Shown here in pieces: positions 35,843 through 49,782 of a stretch of 64,000 nt of DNA. Source of the DNA: Iris pallida (Eukaryota; Streptophyta; Magnoliopsida; Asparagales; Iridaceae); the NCBI GenBank assembly GCA_029216955.1, contig JANAVB010015600.1:32309587-32373586 (forward strand), read 5' to 3'. The notes under the pieces are model-generated. The model saw only the letters and a list, made by a program, of their open reading frames with translations. It ran no database searches and was not told the origin of the DNA. The position numbers were made by a program, and so were the translations under genes. Numbering within the stretch: position 1 is the first letter of the stretch; each line of letters begins with the position of its first letter.

Positions 35843-36373
35843 TTGTCTTTTGTTTACTTAGACTTTTGAGAGTAGTCATGTATTAGACTATACATTTTGT
35901 AACTGGACATGTATCCAGTTTTACATTTCAGACTTGTACTTTGGACTTATTTTTATATATGAGACGACTTTTGTGTTTGGAGCATTTATGATTCTTCTTC
36001 ACTTATAGAACTGTTAGCACATTTAGTCTTATCTTGTTATTTCTAGAACAGCTTACTGCGCTTTGTCTTAAGCGTAGGCTGGACATGGCTCGGCCCGGCC
36101 CAACAATTTGGGTAACGGGTCGTGACATGTTTTTAGTGGTGCCCCCATGCAGGTCCTGACTAAACTGTTTGGTTACGTTATTGTACCAAGCATGCCTGCA
36201 ATTAGGAACTTAAGGTAATTTGACAACATTAGGAAAGACGCTTAGAACACCTAGAGGAATGCTAGGATTGCAACATAGGAAGTACATCACATGTTTGCTA
36301 TTATAATTAGATTTTCTTGCATATGATTGCTTACTTTAAACAAGTCCTTATAAGTCTTTTATGTGTAATTTAG

Positions 36374-37588
36374 ATGGTGCTTACTCGTTCATCCCAGTAT
36401 GTTACCCCCGAGAATGGGGCCCTTCATATCCAGTCAGCTGACCAGTTGACTGATACACCTCCACCTACCACATTTCTCCACTCCACAGATCCACAGACCC
36501 AGATACCACCTTCCACATCCCAGTCCCAGCAGGCCCCGATACTTCCACCACCCCCTATCACTATACCCACCCAGGCTTCCGTCACACTCGACGGGACCCA
36601 GCTGCTCACACTGATCCAGGGGTTCCTAACAACCCATCAGGAGCAGACTACCCTACTCCGCCAGAGCATGGAGCGTTCTGAGGGACGTCCCGTAGTCCCA
36701 CCACCTGTAGAGCCACGGCAGCAAGCGGGGACGATCAAGGACTTCATGGGTCTGAATCCTAAGGAGTTCTCAGGGACTGAGGGCATAGTAGTAGCTGATG
36801 ACTGGCTAGATTCGGTAGAGAGGAAGCTTCTGGGAGTTAGGATGCCGGATGACCTTCAGGTCGAGGCAGCAGGATTTCTGCTGATAGACTTAGCAGGAGT
36901 CTGGTTCAGGAATGAGCCGTTGTTTGCGAGAGGTAGAGCCACCTGGGACCAGTTCAAGACCCAGTTCAAGAAGAAATTCTTCTCGACCACTGCTAGAGTA
37001 GCCATGGGGCTACGATTCCAGAACATCCAGCAGGGGAACCGTTCTGTTGATGACTATACGGGAGAGTTTAGTCGCCTGAGCCGTTTCGCTCCTAGTCTAG
37101 TTGCTGATCCAGAGAAGATGACCCGTAGGTTTTGCCATGGTCTAGTTCCAGACATTGGCATTCTTATAGTGGCGAACGGTACGACTGACTGCTACCAGAT
37201 CCTAGAGTTGGCCCGGAGCATTGAGGAGCGTCTTCTGTCTAGCAAGAGGCCGACTTCTGTACATCATGAGGGACCGTCCAAGCGTCAGGCTTTCCAGTAG
37301 AGAGCACCGATGCCACCCCAGCAAACTTACCATCCCCCTACATCACATAACCCGACCCAGCCAGTTAGAGCCCCGGGACCCCGACAGCAGCAGCAGAAGG
37401 GAGCTTTTTGTGTATACTGCAAGAGGCAAGGCCATGACTCTCTCGTCTGCAGGAAGAGGTTGGGTCAGTGTTTAGCTTGTGGGTCTGCCATCCATCAGAT
37501 TCAGGACTGCCCAGTAGCCAAGGGACCCCAGGGGAAGACTTATAGCCTAGTCCTTGAGCCGGAGCCGGAACAGGTTTCGGGAGGTTAG
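36374..37588 (+). pseudogene. Gag of R1 (retrotransposon gag domain and two zinc knuckles), one in-frame stop
   Basis: This is the structural protein that would form the particle around element RNA. It starts at MVLTRSSQYVTPENG and has a Pro/Thr-rich N-terminus and a gag domain (about residues 120-275: KEFSGTEGIVVADDW, ARGRATWDQFK, GNRSVDDYTGEF). Two CCHC knuckles follow, CVYCKRQGHDSLVC and CLACGSAIHQIQDC. The frame is continuous for 404 codons except for a TAG at 37298-37300 that follows QAFQ, consistent with CAG decay. The stop at 37586-37588 is about 110 bp before the 3' LTR, so there is no room for pol. If the TAG is read through or absent in other copies, the Gag would be complete. Confidence 0.87.
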
Positions 37589-37683
37589 TTTTGATCGTAG
37601 CCTTAGTCATTTGTTGCATTGCTTGCTATGTTAGAATATTGTCGGGTCTTCAATCCTTGTGAATTTCGAGGACGAAATTTTTC

Positions 37684-37695
37684 AAGGAGGGAAGA
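37684..37695 (+). promoter_or_regulatory. Polypurine tract of R1
   Basis: AAGGAGGGAAGA lies three bases upstream of the 3' LTR, just after the CGAGGACGAAATT box. It is the expected plus-strand primer. Confidence 0.75.
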
Positions 37696-37697
37696 CT

Positions 37698-40600
37698 TGT
37701 AAGCCCCTGATTTTCAAAAATTTATTAAACTAGTGTTAATTAATTATTAAATATCATTATTGGTTTTAAAATAATTTAATATGATTTTAGGAATTTTTTA
37801 GAATTTTTAAATGAATTTTTAATGAGTTTTAAATACAAAAAATATTATTTTGTAATTTATTTAAATGTTTTAAAAGCATTTTGTAATTTTCTGAATTGTT
37901 TTAATAGTGTTTTGCAATTATTAGAATTGTTTTAATATCGATATGCAATTTGTGAATTATATTTTATAGCCGTTTGTAATTTAGGAATTGTTTTAAATTC
38001 TGTTATGCAAATTATAATTTGCATTTACTGCTGTTTGGACCTATTTGTAAATCCTAAGTTCCTAGGGGACCTAATTGCAAACTACCAACCCCCTCCCTAT
38101 ACGACAGCTCACTCTCTCTCTCCTCGGCCTTACCCACTCCGCTGCCCCGACTGCCCCGAGCTGCCATGCCGCCCTGCCCCCCGCCTTTCCCGGCCAAGTC
38201 CACCGCCCTAAAACCCCCTATAAAATCCCCCACTCCACCTCCCGACCTAAACCCTAACCCTAAATTTCCCCCACAGCCACCGACGACCCCCTTCTTCCCC
38301 AAAACACTCCACCGGAACCCTAGCTACGGCGAGCACCCTGTCCAGCCTCACCACTCGTCGTCGACAGCCGCCACCACCGTCATCCGCTTCGTCTTGCCGA
38401 GCTGGAGGCAGCGCCACTAGAGCGCCCCGACCCCGACGCCTCCTCCGCCGTCCCTGACCTTCGAATCACCCTTCAACTCGCCGGACACGTGAGTAGTGGA
38501 CCAGAGTCGTGTCGTGCGTGTCCCGTCTTCACGCACGAGACTCGCCAAGACACGACGAGCTCAGTGCTGTGCTCGGACACACGAGACTGTGCTCGTACGT
38601 GTCATGCTAAGCAAGGACACGAGAAATCCTGTGTCCTTAACTGTCTGGACACAGGACAGTTTTATATTTTTTTTATGTCTAATCTAACCTAAAGGAAATA
38701 AAAGAAAGAAGACCCTAATCCTAACAGTCGGGCCAACTGGCCCACTGGCCAGCTCGCAGTAATTAAACCCCCCCCCCTCCCGCTCTGTTAGCCCGAGTTC
38801 GAGTACCCCTGGCTGATTTTGCTTTCTTTTTTCTTTTCTTTTCCTTTTTCTTTTTTTTTATATATATATTTATATATATATGTATATACATTTATTTGTG
38901 TATATATATGTATTACTATATATACTATATTTATGTATATATATACTTGCTATTTTTTTATATATATATATTTATATATATACTTCATCCTTTATACTTT
39001 ATTATTTTATGTATATATACATATATATATATGTATTATGTATACATATATATTTATGTATATATATATATATTTCCTTGTGTATATATATATATATTAT
39101 TATATATATACTATTATATGTATATGTATACATTATTTTGTATATGTATATATATTTATATATATATTATATAGTTGAGTATTTTCTTATATGTATGTAT
39201 ATATACATATATTTGTATATATATATATATAATATATAGTTGAGCATTTTCCTATATATATAAATATCCCTATATTTATATATATATATATATTATTTCC
39301 TATATGTATTTTACTTAGCTTAGTGTAAATTATTTATATAAAATAATGTTCATACTTTTATAGTTACTATGTAAAACTTTACCTTATTAAAATATTAATA
39401 TTTATTTTGCATTTCTACCACTTAGTATTTTCTGTATATTTAAATTACTGCAACCATTTGGTGTCCAAGCCTAGCATGGGTATTTGGGCCCAAATATGTT
39501 TTCACACATTCAAGACCTGTACAAGTCATATTGGACTTGATTCATGGCCTTGGGTCCTGTATTTGAACTTTGGTTCAAATTATATACATGGACAAAATAC
39601 GCAGATAATTAATTATTGTGTGCAATGCTGTTTTTGATTTTCTAAAAATACTTGAAGGACTGCTAAAATTATGGAAAAATAGTTTTTAGATACTATGTTA
39701 AGTTAGCTAATTTAGTATAAATTTTGTAGTATTTAATTTACTGTTTTGCCACTAGTTTGGCATATGAAACCAAAACTCATTTTCTGTGTACTTAGGAAAA
39801 TTGATTTTTATAAAATATTTGTACTGGTTAATAAATTCCAGAAAAATTATAATAAATTCCTATGATTAATAAGGATCACTTTGATACTTTACTTTAAGAA
39901 AAACTAGGCTTTTTGTCTATCTCTAAAATTGTTAGAACACAATGATCTTTTGATTTATTTTTTGATTAATTACGACTTGTAGCTTTTTGTGTTATTTGGA
40001 GTTTTAGTCGTGTTGAACCCCATCCCTCACTAGTGTAAAGACACTAGAAAGTTAGTTAACATAGTGTGTCACCCCACATTGGTCTCCTATGCCAAGTCAT
40101 CATTTTGGCTAGGTGCCCAGTCACAAGTCGTGTTTCACCAATTAGTGTCCTAGTGTTTTAGCTTAGTGTAAAACTAAGTTGTTGTCTTTACTTCTACAGT
40201 GACGAGTTACCGGACATCCATAGCACTTTTATCGTAGCTTGTTTTGCTAGAGGCAAGTACTTTCTACGAACTTTACATACTGCTAGAACAATAAACTTCG
40301 ACTTACCAACCATGTTAAATGCTGATCCTTGGGATAGCAAGTTAGAACTTTACATGTTGTATTACTTTCAGTCTCTACCATGTTTAGGACAGTATCTCAT
40401 ATCTCTCACATGCTTTATATCGTTCTCGTATCTTCCACATGTTTTTACTGTTCTCATATCTCTCACATGTTTAAATAACGGGTTAAGGGGAAACTGTTAG
40501 TATTGTACGTGATCATGACCCCCTTCTCCGTATGTATTTACCGCGCTCGGTGACATTCTATATGTACCCTTGCCGTATGTTCTGATATCGCGTTTGTGTA

Positions 40601-41252
40601 TGGATATACACCGATGCCGTTCGTGCACGTATGTGCATACCAGAAAAACTTGATATGTACCACAGTACATCCTGATCACCTATTGACCAATTTACGTACA
40701 TGCTGCCATTTTAAACTTTTAAACTACATGCGGTTATCTATAAAATAACCAAATTAAACTATGATATGCCATGATTCCAGTTTATTACATTCTTGTTCAT
40801 GCTTCGTATACTTAGTTTGCTAGATTCAGTACTTGCTTCCGTCCTGACAGGATAACGTTGTAGGTGTCCTTACTGAGGAGGAGTTACTCTGCGACACATA
40901 TTATGGGGTTACTGCCGAGGACCCGGTTTTGCCATACGAGGATGTTCCTGCGGGGAATCTCGCCTAGTTGTCTTTTGTTTACTTAGACTTTTGAGAGTAG
41001 TCATGTATTACACTATACATTTTGTAACTGGACATGTATCCAGTTTTACATTTCAGACTTGTACTTTGGACTTATTTCTATATATGAGACGACTTTTGTG
41101 TTTGGAGCATTTATGATTCTTCTTCACTTATAGAACTGTTAGCACATTTAGTCTTATCTTGTTATTTCTAGAACAGCTTACTGCGCTTTGTCTTAAGCGT
41201 AGGCTGGACATGGCTCGGCCCGGCCCAACAATTTGGGTAACGGGTCGTGACA
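37698..41252 (+). repeat. 3' LTR of R1
   Basis: This is a collinear copy of 32559-36127, 3.55 kb. Visible differences include ACCCCCCCCCACACG/ACCCCCTCCCTATACG and shorter TA tracts. The insertion is therefore fairly young compared with the LINE around it. Confidence 0.88.
40851..40967 (+). CDS. Short acidic reading frame, 3' LTR copy
   Basis: This is the same 38-codon frame as at 35726-35842. The only difference is a CCA-to-CCG synonymous change. The putative upstream exon in this LTR (about 40193-40250) has GCAG changed to GTAG, which would put a TAG in the joined frame. Confidence 0.4.
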   Translation, partial: DNVVGVLTEEELLCDTYYGVTAEDPVLPYEDVPAGNLA

Positions 41253-41257
41253 CAAGG

Positions 41258-43447
41258 TCCCTAACAGAAGGTAGTTCACTAAGACTAGGTCCATATGCAT
41301 ACAAAAGACAAGAAGGAAAAATAACCGAAACAAAATAAAGTGAACAAATAGCAAGTACTGGATCCAACTGAGAACAAATAATAAAATATAAAGTAAATAA
41401 ATAAATAAAGGTGCATCTAATTATGAACAGTAAATAAGGCAAGGTATCTTGCCTGCGGGAGGTGCGAGAAGCAGCAAAATCTAACAATCAGATTCGTCAA
41501 CACGAAAGTCAAAATCCACAAGAAGCTCCGGATGCTGAAACAAACATCACGAACGAGTTTGGAATAAAATATATGCCTTGGAAATGCCTGTCCAAAAGTC
41601 AAATTCTGGAACAGGGGCAATTTCGTAATTTCGGGTCAAAACGATATCCGCCGTTGGATCTGCTTTGCACCGAAATACGTGCTAATATCTACGGTCTCTA
41701 AAGTCGTCAAACTACATGTCTATGGATTTATTTTGATGAGACGAACCCAACGGTATGTCCAATTTTGGATTCCGGTGGGCTGTGCACAAAATCGCCCGTT
41801 GAGTGGGATTGTGGGCCCGCCAAAATAACGTTCCGATCAACGGTCTCAGAATCGGACCAAACTTGGCTCACAGGACCAGAAAAATATTTTGAGTCCAATG
41901 GCACAAGTTTCATCGCGATATGATGAGTGTGCACAAAGTTGTGACTTAATTTGCAAAGAGTCGATACGGGGTATCACGACGGATACGCACTGATTTCGTC
42001 GCGCACATGCAACAAAATCGGGTTCCGTCAGTTCCCACACGTCAACAACATCCATACGCGCCTTTAGATGCGTATAGTGCACGACCATGTCGCCCGGTAT
42101 GTCGGGGCGTACGCCGTATCGGGTGTTTTTTCCACTTTTTGAAAACAGAATTTATAATTTTTCGTAAAACTTTAACAACGTGTAACTTTCTACATACTAG
42201 ATGAAAAGTGAATCCAGAAGGTGCGTTATAATCTCGGTTATGTTGTCTTTGACCACCTTTAATTAGTTTTTACGAAAGTTTAATGGACAGCGAGAAAAGT
42301 GGCCGACAAGTTGGTGTTTCAAAACAGTTTTTAATATTTCCGAAAAGTAGTTTTTCTCCAACTTCACCTCGATTTTTCGAGCAAGTTGGATGACCATGTC
42401 GAAATCCACCTGGGGATCTCGAAGAGGGTCATGTGGGCTTTCTACACGAATTTACGGATCTAAAAACGGATTTAAAATGAGGGATATATCGACCGGGGAA
42501 GTGGGATACCTTAAAGTGAAAAACTGTTGTTGTTGTCGTCGTTGTGACGACCGAGAGACGGGACTGTCGTCGCTCCGACAAGGTTGGGCACGCACGCCGA
42601 GAAGAGGGAGGAGGATGGAGGAGAGAGGAGAAAGAAATTTTAGGGTTTTTTTTAAGAGGGTCAAATATGTATATATAAGTGGATGGTGGGTTCGGCTAAT
42701 GCAAGTGCTGCTAGTCGGCGCATGTATGCAACATGCTGCTGCTGCTATAAACTTGCTTGGGCGCATGTGTGTGGGTGGTCGGGTGGGGCCGACCACCCTT
42801 TGCTTTATATATATAATTTTTTTACTTATTCTTAAGTAAATCTTTTATATATATATTTATATATATATCTATATCTATTATGCATATATCAAAATGTACC
42901 ATAAAATCCCCACAAATTTAAATAACAATTTAATATTATCTATTCAAATAATTAATGCATTTAAACACGTGTACATACATATATACAAATTCAATCCTTA
43001 ATAAATCAACTCAAAGTAGTAGTAATATTTTAAATAAGAAAACATGTTTATTAGATATTCGCAAAATAAATTTTAATAATAATAAATTAATAAAATATTT
43101 CCAATGGGTGAACTTATACCACACACGCTATCCGGGTCCAAAAATAGTAAAATTTTGTAAAATATTATTTTATTAATAAAATATAGATTTTTGTACCCAA
43201 AGTCAATAAATATTCAACATGTTCTAAAAATAATTTAAAATTATTTGTACATACACAAAATATTCTTATATGGCCACCTTAGTCACCCCACATGCTCACA
43301 TGGGCTTAAATTTGGTTCGGACCCTGTTCGGGCTGAATTGGGCAAATCGGGTCATCAAAATATAAATAAAACCATAAATTGTATAAATTTATTTTTTTTA
43401 GTCTAATAAAATAATAAAAATAAATTTAAAAAAATAGAGGTTTTATA
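41258..43447 (-). repeat. Second part of the left LTR of R2
   Basis: It continues the LTR interrupted by R1 and aligns along its length with 47583-49782. On the minus strand it carries a TATA-like TTATATATAC, a polypyrimidine leader (CTTCCTCCTC...) and a plausible donor (AAG|GTATCCC). It contains AT-rich segments and no recognisable protein. Confidence 0.8.
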
Positions 43448-46400
43448 TCCTACCCAACTTACAAGAATTTTGTCCTCAAAATTTAGGAATAATAGGATAG
43501 ATAGGGTTGGGTGGATATGAAGAGTTCGTCAATACCAAAATATAATTAAATTTTGGAGGAGGCGATAAAACGGCGTTCAACACTACCATGCAATAGAAAA
43601 TTGTGGTGTCGATATATACAAAAATATATCATGGTTATGGAATTGAATGAGGATCGCTAGTGAAGGTAACAAAATTTTGAATATCCAATTTTAGAGAACA
43701 GTAAGGAATTGAGTAGGCAAAGAGAATAAATCAGACATTTAGGAGATGTGATTCCTTAAAGGAGAACTGGATACTAATCGTCTTGGTCAAGGGTTTGATT
43801 TAAGTGAACGATTAGAATCATTCTCGAGTACATCAAGAATAATTGGAAGGGCACGCTAACACGTCTAGGGTTGAGGAAATCAGGAGTAGTTAAAGGCGAG
43901 GATATAGCCACATGAGTCGGTCGGTGGCTATCTAAATTCGTGTATTCGCAACTGATAGGCAACTAAAGGTGATACCTTGAGTCGATCTATCAAGTACAGT
44001 GCCTTGTCTTTCCAAAATGAGTAAAAGACAAGAACAACAAAGGTTTCAAAGACGGTGTTATATATTGAGTACGAATTGCAGGGTTCATAGACGGCAAAAA
44101 TAATTCGAAAGAGAATTGCCAAGACTGTCGCGGGTGAGACTCTAAGGCAAGTTTACTATATCTTCATCCATGTGGAATAATATGTGATAAGCGAACCAAA
44201 GTGCAATAGGTTGATCAGACCGTCATGCACCGGTTCTGATTAGACAATATGTTAGTGGGTGCACCCAATAAAATATGTCTTGATCAAGCTTGATAACGAA
44301 ATAAGCTTGCAAAACTGAAGCTACGTTAGCAGCGTGAGATAGTGAAAATATGAGCAAGGGAGGTACTAATGAAGAAAATTTTAAATAGTCCAAGATCTTT
44401 TAAAATCAAGGTCGCCCGAAGTTTGGGCTTATACCGTTGTCTTGGTTGACTAGCTAAGTTAGGGTCCTCTGAACTTATAGTCTAAGCAAACTTATCAACA
44501 TGGGTCACAAGGAAAAAAAGGTTTGTTAGGTGATGAGATATTCTACCCAACTTACAAGAGTTAAACTAGTAATGTGATGGGACAATGGGTTAAGCAATCA
44601 AGATAAAGCACAAATTTAAGCATTTAAGGAACTAAGTAGAACAAAATTCACCTATCGGGTTAAGGGATTGAGTCAAGGTTGGATCTCTTAATTGAAGTCA
44701 GGAAGTATTTTGGTGTCATGGAAGAGGTTATAGTTTGGCCATTTTGACCAGAAGGTCATATCAAGAAATAGAGTACAAGGAGATGGGTTTTGGTGGGACA
44801 CGACATGTCTACAGGAAGGTGGGCTTGTCTAGGTCTTATATATAAAATTTGTTGGAAGGAAAAGTGTAGTGTTGTACTCCAAATATACAAGTCACGGTAG
44901 GGGACACCAGAAGATCAAAATAGAAAGTGGGAGTTCACGTGGTGATAAGCAATGCACAAAATAAAGAAGATCAAGTTAAAGCATGAAATAAAATTAATTA
45001 AAGAATCCATAAAAATAATTTAGGAACACAATTCCGGAGAGAAGATAGTCTCCTAGATGAATACAGTTAAGGAACCATTAAATCATTATTCAAATTGCAA
45101 GTGGGTTAGAAGGTCGTAATTAAAAGATCTAGAATTGAAGGAAGGTCGAGTAAGTCGAGGTGGAAATACAGTCACATAGCTGGGTAGATGACTAACAACA
45201 CTTGTGTATATACTACTATCACGGTCATGAGTGACATGGCAATTAGCGTGGAGTACATCTATCTTATTAGAGTTATCTTGATGGCCTACCATTAAAATTT
45301 AACTCAAGTTCCTCAAAAAGTTTCAAAATTAAACTTTCAAAAATAAACCATGAAATTTGCATTCACTCCAAGCCGTTTAAATTCATCATAAAATTTTAAA
45401 TCACTTTCATAAATCTCAAAGTAAAATTTTATCAGGTTACTACTAACCTTTTCCAAAATTAACGTTTAAATTCAATTATTTAACTCAAGAGTTCATAATT
45501 TACGAATCCATAAAATTTTTACAATCAATCAAAAATTTAACACTCTAAAATTTTCCAATAACTCATAATAAAATTCTTAGTATATTAAAAGCAATCTCAA
45601 AAATTTAGCTCGATGCTCTCATAAATCTTAACTTCTATTCATGCTAAGTTATTCCAACAAAATCACAACTTTTTAAATGAAAACTTCCTTTAATCAATCA
45701 AAATAACTTTCCATCACATCCTTCGAAATTCTCCCAAAAATTTTAATATTAGCAATCCCTCATTAAACTAAAATTTTCAAATAATCTTATCAGTCAAATT
45801 TTTTTTTTTTTTTACCAACAATCTAAATAGATTTGTAAATCCTCAATCATAGGACATCGTTCGAAATAAAAATTCCCCAAAAATTGTTTTCATAACTTTC
45901 AAAAAAAAATTTAAAACCAAAATTCACCGTTATTACTTCCACTTACAATTCAAAATTTAATAAACACGAAAATTACAAGTTGTACAACTCAAATTTAAAT
46001 AATTCCTATGGCCATTTTTAAAAGCTAAGATCATTTTCAAACCAAATTCATAGCTGTTCAAAGGTGTATAACTATAATACAATAAATCATAAACATCAAA
46101 ACTCGAAAATCAAATAAATTTTATATTTGTTCAAAGATGTATATCTATCACCCAAAACTTATAAATATCACAACTCGAAAAGCAAATCAATTTTATACTT
46201 GTGCAAGATGTATAACTATAACCCAATAAATCATAAATATCAAATCTCAAAAAGCCAATCAATTTCTTAAACCAAGTATGAAATTCTATAAATCCTCTGG
46301 TGTTTACTATTTAGAAATCTCAAGATAAAAACCTTCCTTGGTAGTATCCTACTTTACAAATTACTAATCATTAATTCACACAAAAAGTCCCTTTTTAACT

Positions 46401-46709
46401 CAATTAGTCTTGAATGTATTCCAATTGCCAATATAACCATTCTAGCCATGTGTTTGACCTATGAGCATATACTAGTGTAGTCATCTTTCTAGTTGATACT
46501 AAGCACGAAAATATGAATCGACGGTAGAAAGGAATCAAGCAAGATGCAATTCAAGGAGGGCGAACAAGAGTTCGAAATTTGAAGCCAAGGAAAGAGGTCA
46601 AGCTGTATGGATGAGATTCTTAGATTCTAATCCTATGTTGCAGGCTCACATTGGTACAATTACGTAAACGAAGTGACAAACTCGACCTGTATGGGCCTCC
46701 ACAAAAACA
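43448..46709 (-). other. Non-coding interior of R2
   Basis: This is 3.3 kb of AT-rich DNA. The left edge has the polypurine tract (43448-43460, minus strand) and the GAGGACAAAAT box. Beyond that I see no gag, protease, RT or integrase motif in any frame, only short open frames. Next to the right LTR, the minus strand reads TGTTTTTGTGGAGGCCCAT, similar to the start of the R1 interior. Confidence 0.7.
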
Positions 46710-49700
46710 TGTAACGCCCCAGTCCCAAAGTACGTAGGACTAGGTACATCGACATGCCAGCTGTATACATACGAAGTATACTCCAATATATAGAAACCTC
46801 GTATGAATATATAACCTGTAAAATACAGTAGAACCATAATAACTAAATCTTATCCACTAAATAAATAAATGATATAAAAGCAACTTTGAATTTGTCATGT
46901 ATACAATCGTTGGGCGGAGACAAAGTCCACTACCAACTATCTCAAATAAAATGTACAAGAAGTGATCGATAAAATAATGAGACGAACCAAGCGCAATCGT
47001 CTTCGAAAGAATGGAGAAGATCACGGCCTTGGCTAGAACACCTGCAAATTCACAGAAGCACACACCTGGATAGATAACCAGGTCCTCAGAGGGACGTAAT
47101 CAGATACATAAAGAACATGCCATATGAACTGAATATAAATGCACCATAAAATAAAGATAAAGTAAAAGTGTCCAAACCATAACACGGCTCAATATCCCAT
47201 CATCGAAACAGTAGGCTACCCCTACAACCAAACAAGGACAAGGGGTAACTTACTATTCTGCGATGTGATATTTTTCCATGCCATGACCGGAACATGAAAT
47301 TTGCTAAGGTTTTCTATCCTTTCTAGTAGGCAATTTAGAAGACATATCGATGTATGGGCAGGTGAAGGCTGACTCCCCCAGGACAAGTAACAACTCACAA
47401 CACGCACACGTCAAGTACCAATACTATCAGCCGGCATAACTCGAGGCTAGCGGCCCACATGACCCATCAGTCCACATAGCTCGAGGCTAGTGACCCACGC
47501 GACTCGACTACCGTAGTACGCAGTTACTACAGCTTTTGGATTTGGGTAGCCCATACATTTAACTGTCTTCTCCCTCCCAAGGTCCCTAACAGAAGGTAGT
47601 TCACTAAGACTAGGTCCATATGCATACAAAAGACAAGAAGGAAAAATAACCGAAACAAAATAAAGTGAACAAATAGCAAGTACTGGATCCAACTGAGAAC
47701 AAATAATAAAATATACAGAAAATAAATAAATAAAGGTGCATCTAATTATGAACAGTAAATAAGACAAGGTATCTTGCCTGCGGGTGGTACGAGAAGCAGC
47801 AAAATCCAACAATCAGATTCGTCAACACGAAAGTCAAAATCCATAAGAAGCTCCGGATGCTGAAACAAACATCACCAACGAGTTTGGAATAAAATATATG
47901 CCTAGGAAACGCCTGTCCAAATGTCAAATTCTGGAACATGGGCAATTTCGTAATTTCGGGTCAAAACGATGTCCGCCGTTGGACCCGCTTTGCACCGAAA
48001 TGCGTGCCAATATCTACGGTCTCTAAAGTCATCAAACTACATATCTACATATTTGTTTTGATGAGACAAATCCAACGGTATGTCCAATTTTGGATTCCGG
48101 TGGGCTGTGCACAAAATCGCCCGTTGAGTGGGATTGTCGGCCCGCCAAAATAGCGTTCCGATCAACGGTCTCAGAATCGGACCAAACTTGGCTCACAGGA
48201 CCAGAAAAATATTTTGAGTCCAATGGCGCAAGTTTCATCGCGATATGATTAGTGTGCACAAAGTTGTGACTTAATTTGCAAAGAGTCGATACGGGGTATC
48301 ACGACGGATACGTACTGATTTCGTCGCGCACATGCAACGAAGTCGGGTTCCGTCAGTTCCCACACGTCAACAACATCCATACGCGCCTTTCGATGCGTAT
48401 AGTATGCGACCACGTCGCCCGGTTTGTCGGGACGTACGCCGTATCGGGTGTTTTCCACTTTTTGAAAACAGAATTTATAATTTTTCGTAAAACTTTAACA
48501 ACGTGTAATTTTCTACATACTAGATGAAAATTGAATCCAGAAGGTGCGTTACAATCTCGGTTATGTTGTCTTTGACCACCTTTAATTAGTTTTTACGAAA
48601 GTTTAATGGACAACGAGAAAAGTGGCCGACAAGTTGGTGTTTCAAAACAGTTTTTAATATTTCAGAAAAGTGGTTTTTCTCCAACTTCGCCTCGATTTTT
48701 CGAGCAAGTTGGATGGCCATGTTGAAATCCACCTGGGAATCTCGAAGAGGGTCATGTGGGCTTTCTACACGAATTTACGGATCTAAAAACGGATTTAAAA
48801 TGAGGGATATATCGACCGGGGAAGTGGGATACCTTAAAGTGGAAAACTATTGTTGTTGTTGTCGTCGTTGTGATGACCGAGAGGCGGGACTGCTGTCGCT
48901 CTGGCGAGGTTGGGCACGCACGCCGAGAAGAGGGAGGAGGATGGAGGAGAGAGGAGGAAGAAATTTAAGGGGTTTTTTTTTTTTTTTTAAGAGGGTCAAA
49001 TATGTATATATAAGTGGATGGTGGGTTCGGCCAATGCAAGTGCTGCTAGTGGGCGCATGTATGCAACATGCTGCTGCTGCTATAAACTTGCTTGGGCGCA
49101 TGTGTGTGGGTGGTCGGGTGGGGCCGACCACCCTTTGCCTTATATATATATATTTTTTTACTTATTCTTAAGTAAATCTTTTATATATATATTTATATAT
49201 ATATCTATATCTATTATGTATATATCTAAATGTACCATAAAATTCCCACAAATTTAAATAACAATTTAATATTATCTATTCAAATAATTAATGCATTTAA
49301 ACACGTGTACATACATATATACAAATTCAATCCTTAATAAATCAACTCAAAGTAGTAATAATATTTTAAATAAGAAAACATGTTTATTAGATATTCGCAA
49401 AATAAATTTTAATAATAATAAATTAATAAAATCTTTCCAATGGGTGGACTTATACCGTACACCCTATCCGGGTCCAAAAATAGTAAAATTTTGTAAAATA
49501 TTATTTTATTAATAAAATATAGGTTTTTGTACCCAAAGTCAATAAATATTCAACATGTTCTAAAAATAATTTAAAATTATTTGTACATACACAAAATATT
49601 CCGATATGGCCACCTTAGTCATCCCACATGCTCTCATGGCCTTAAATTTGGTTCGGGCCCTGTTCGGACTGAATTGGCCAAACCGGATCATCAAAAAATA

Positions 49701-49782
49701 AATAAAACCATAAATTGTATAAATTTATTTTTTTAGTCTAATAAAATAATAAAAATAGATTTAAAAAAAATAGGGGTTTACA
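46710..49782 (-). repeat. Right LTR of R2 (uninterrupted)
   Basis: This 3.07-kb LTR has ends TGTAACG and GTTTACA as read on the plus strand. It preserves a single caagg at 47578-47582, where R1 entered the other LTR. Leader and TATA-like sequences lie around 48840-49015 (minus). Confidence 0.85.

Larger units (their letters stand above)
32559..36127 (+). repeat. 5' LTR of R1
   Basis: This 3.57-kb LTR contains an AT-rich front part, a CT-rich segment, a TATA box, a GC-rich putative first exon with donor ACACGTGAGTA (about 33342-33352), a TA-rich stretch, and two putative exons near its 3' end. It differs from the 3' LTR by scattered substitutions and small indels. Confidence 0.88.
32559..41252 (+). 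mobile_element. Gag-only LTR element R1 (TR-GAG-like)
   Basis: Two near-identical LTRs (32559-36127 and 37698-41252), ends TGTAAGCCCC and GGGTCGTGACA, enclose a 1.57-kb interior coding only Gag. The 5-bp duplication caagg is perfect (32554-32558 and 41253-41257). The other LTR of R2 has the intact site (47578-47582), so this is a clean insertion into R2. The GAGGACGAAAT box and the purine tract AAGGAGGGAAGA precede the 3' LTR, as in Ty3/Gypsy elements. It lacks protease, RT, RNase H and integrase, so it needs help in trans. Confidence 0.9.
31686..49782 (-). mobile_element. LTR element R2, LARD-like, minus strand (interrupted by R1)
   Basis: Two LTRs of about 3.07 kb (31686-32558 plus 41258-43447, and 46710-49782) flank an internal region of about 3.3 kb. 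The LTR ends are TGTAA/TTACA. The flanking duplication caatg is perfect (31681-31685 and 49783-49787), and LINE sequence continues on both sides. Orientation is minus: right after the left LTR, the minus strand reads TTTGAGGACAAAATTC and AAGTTGGGTAGGA, the Ty3/Gypsy-type 3' box and polypurine tract. I find no gag or pol. Long LTRs with a non-coding interior fit the LARD class. Confidence 0.85.
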
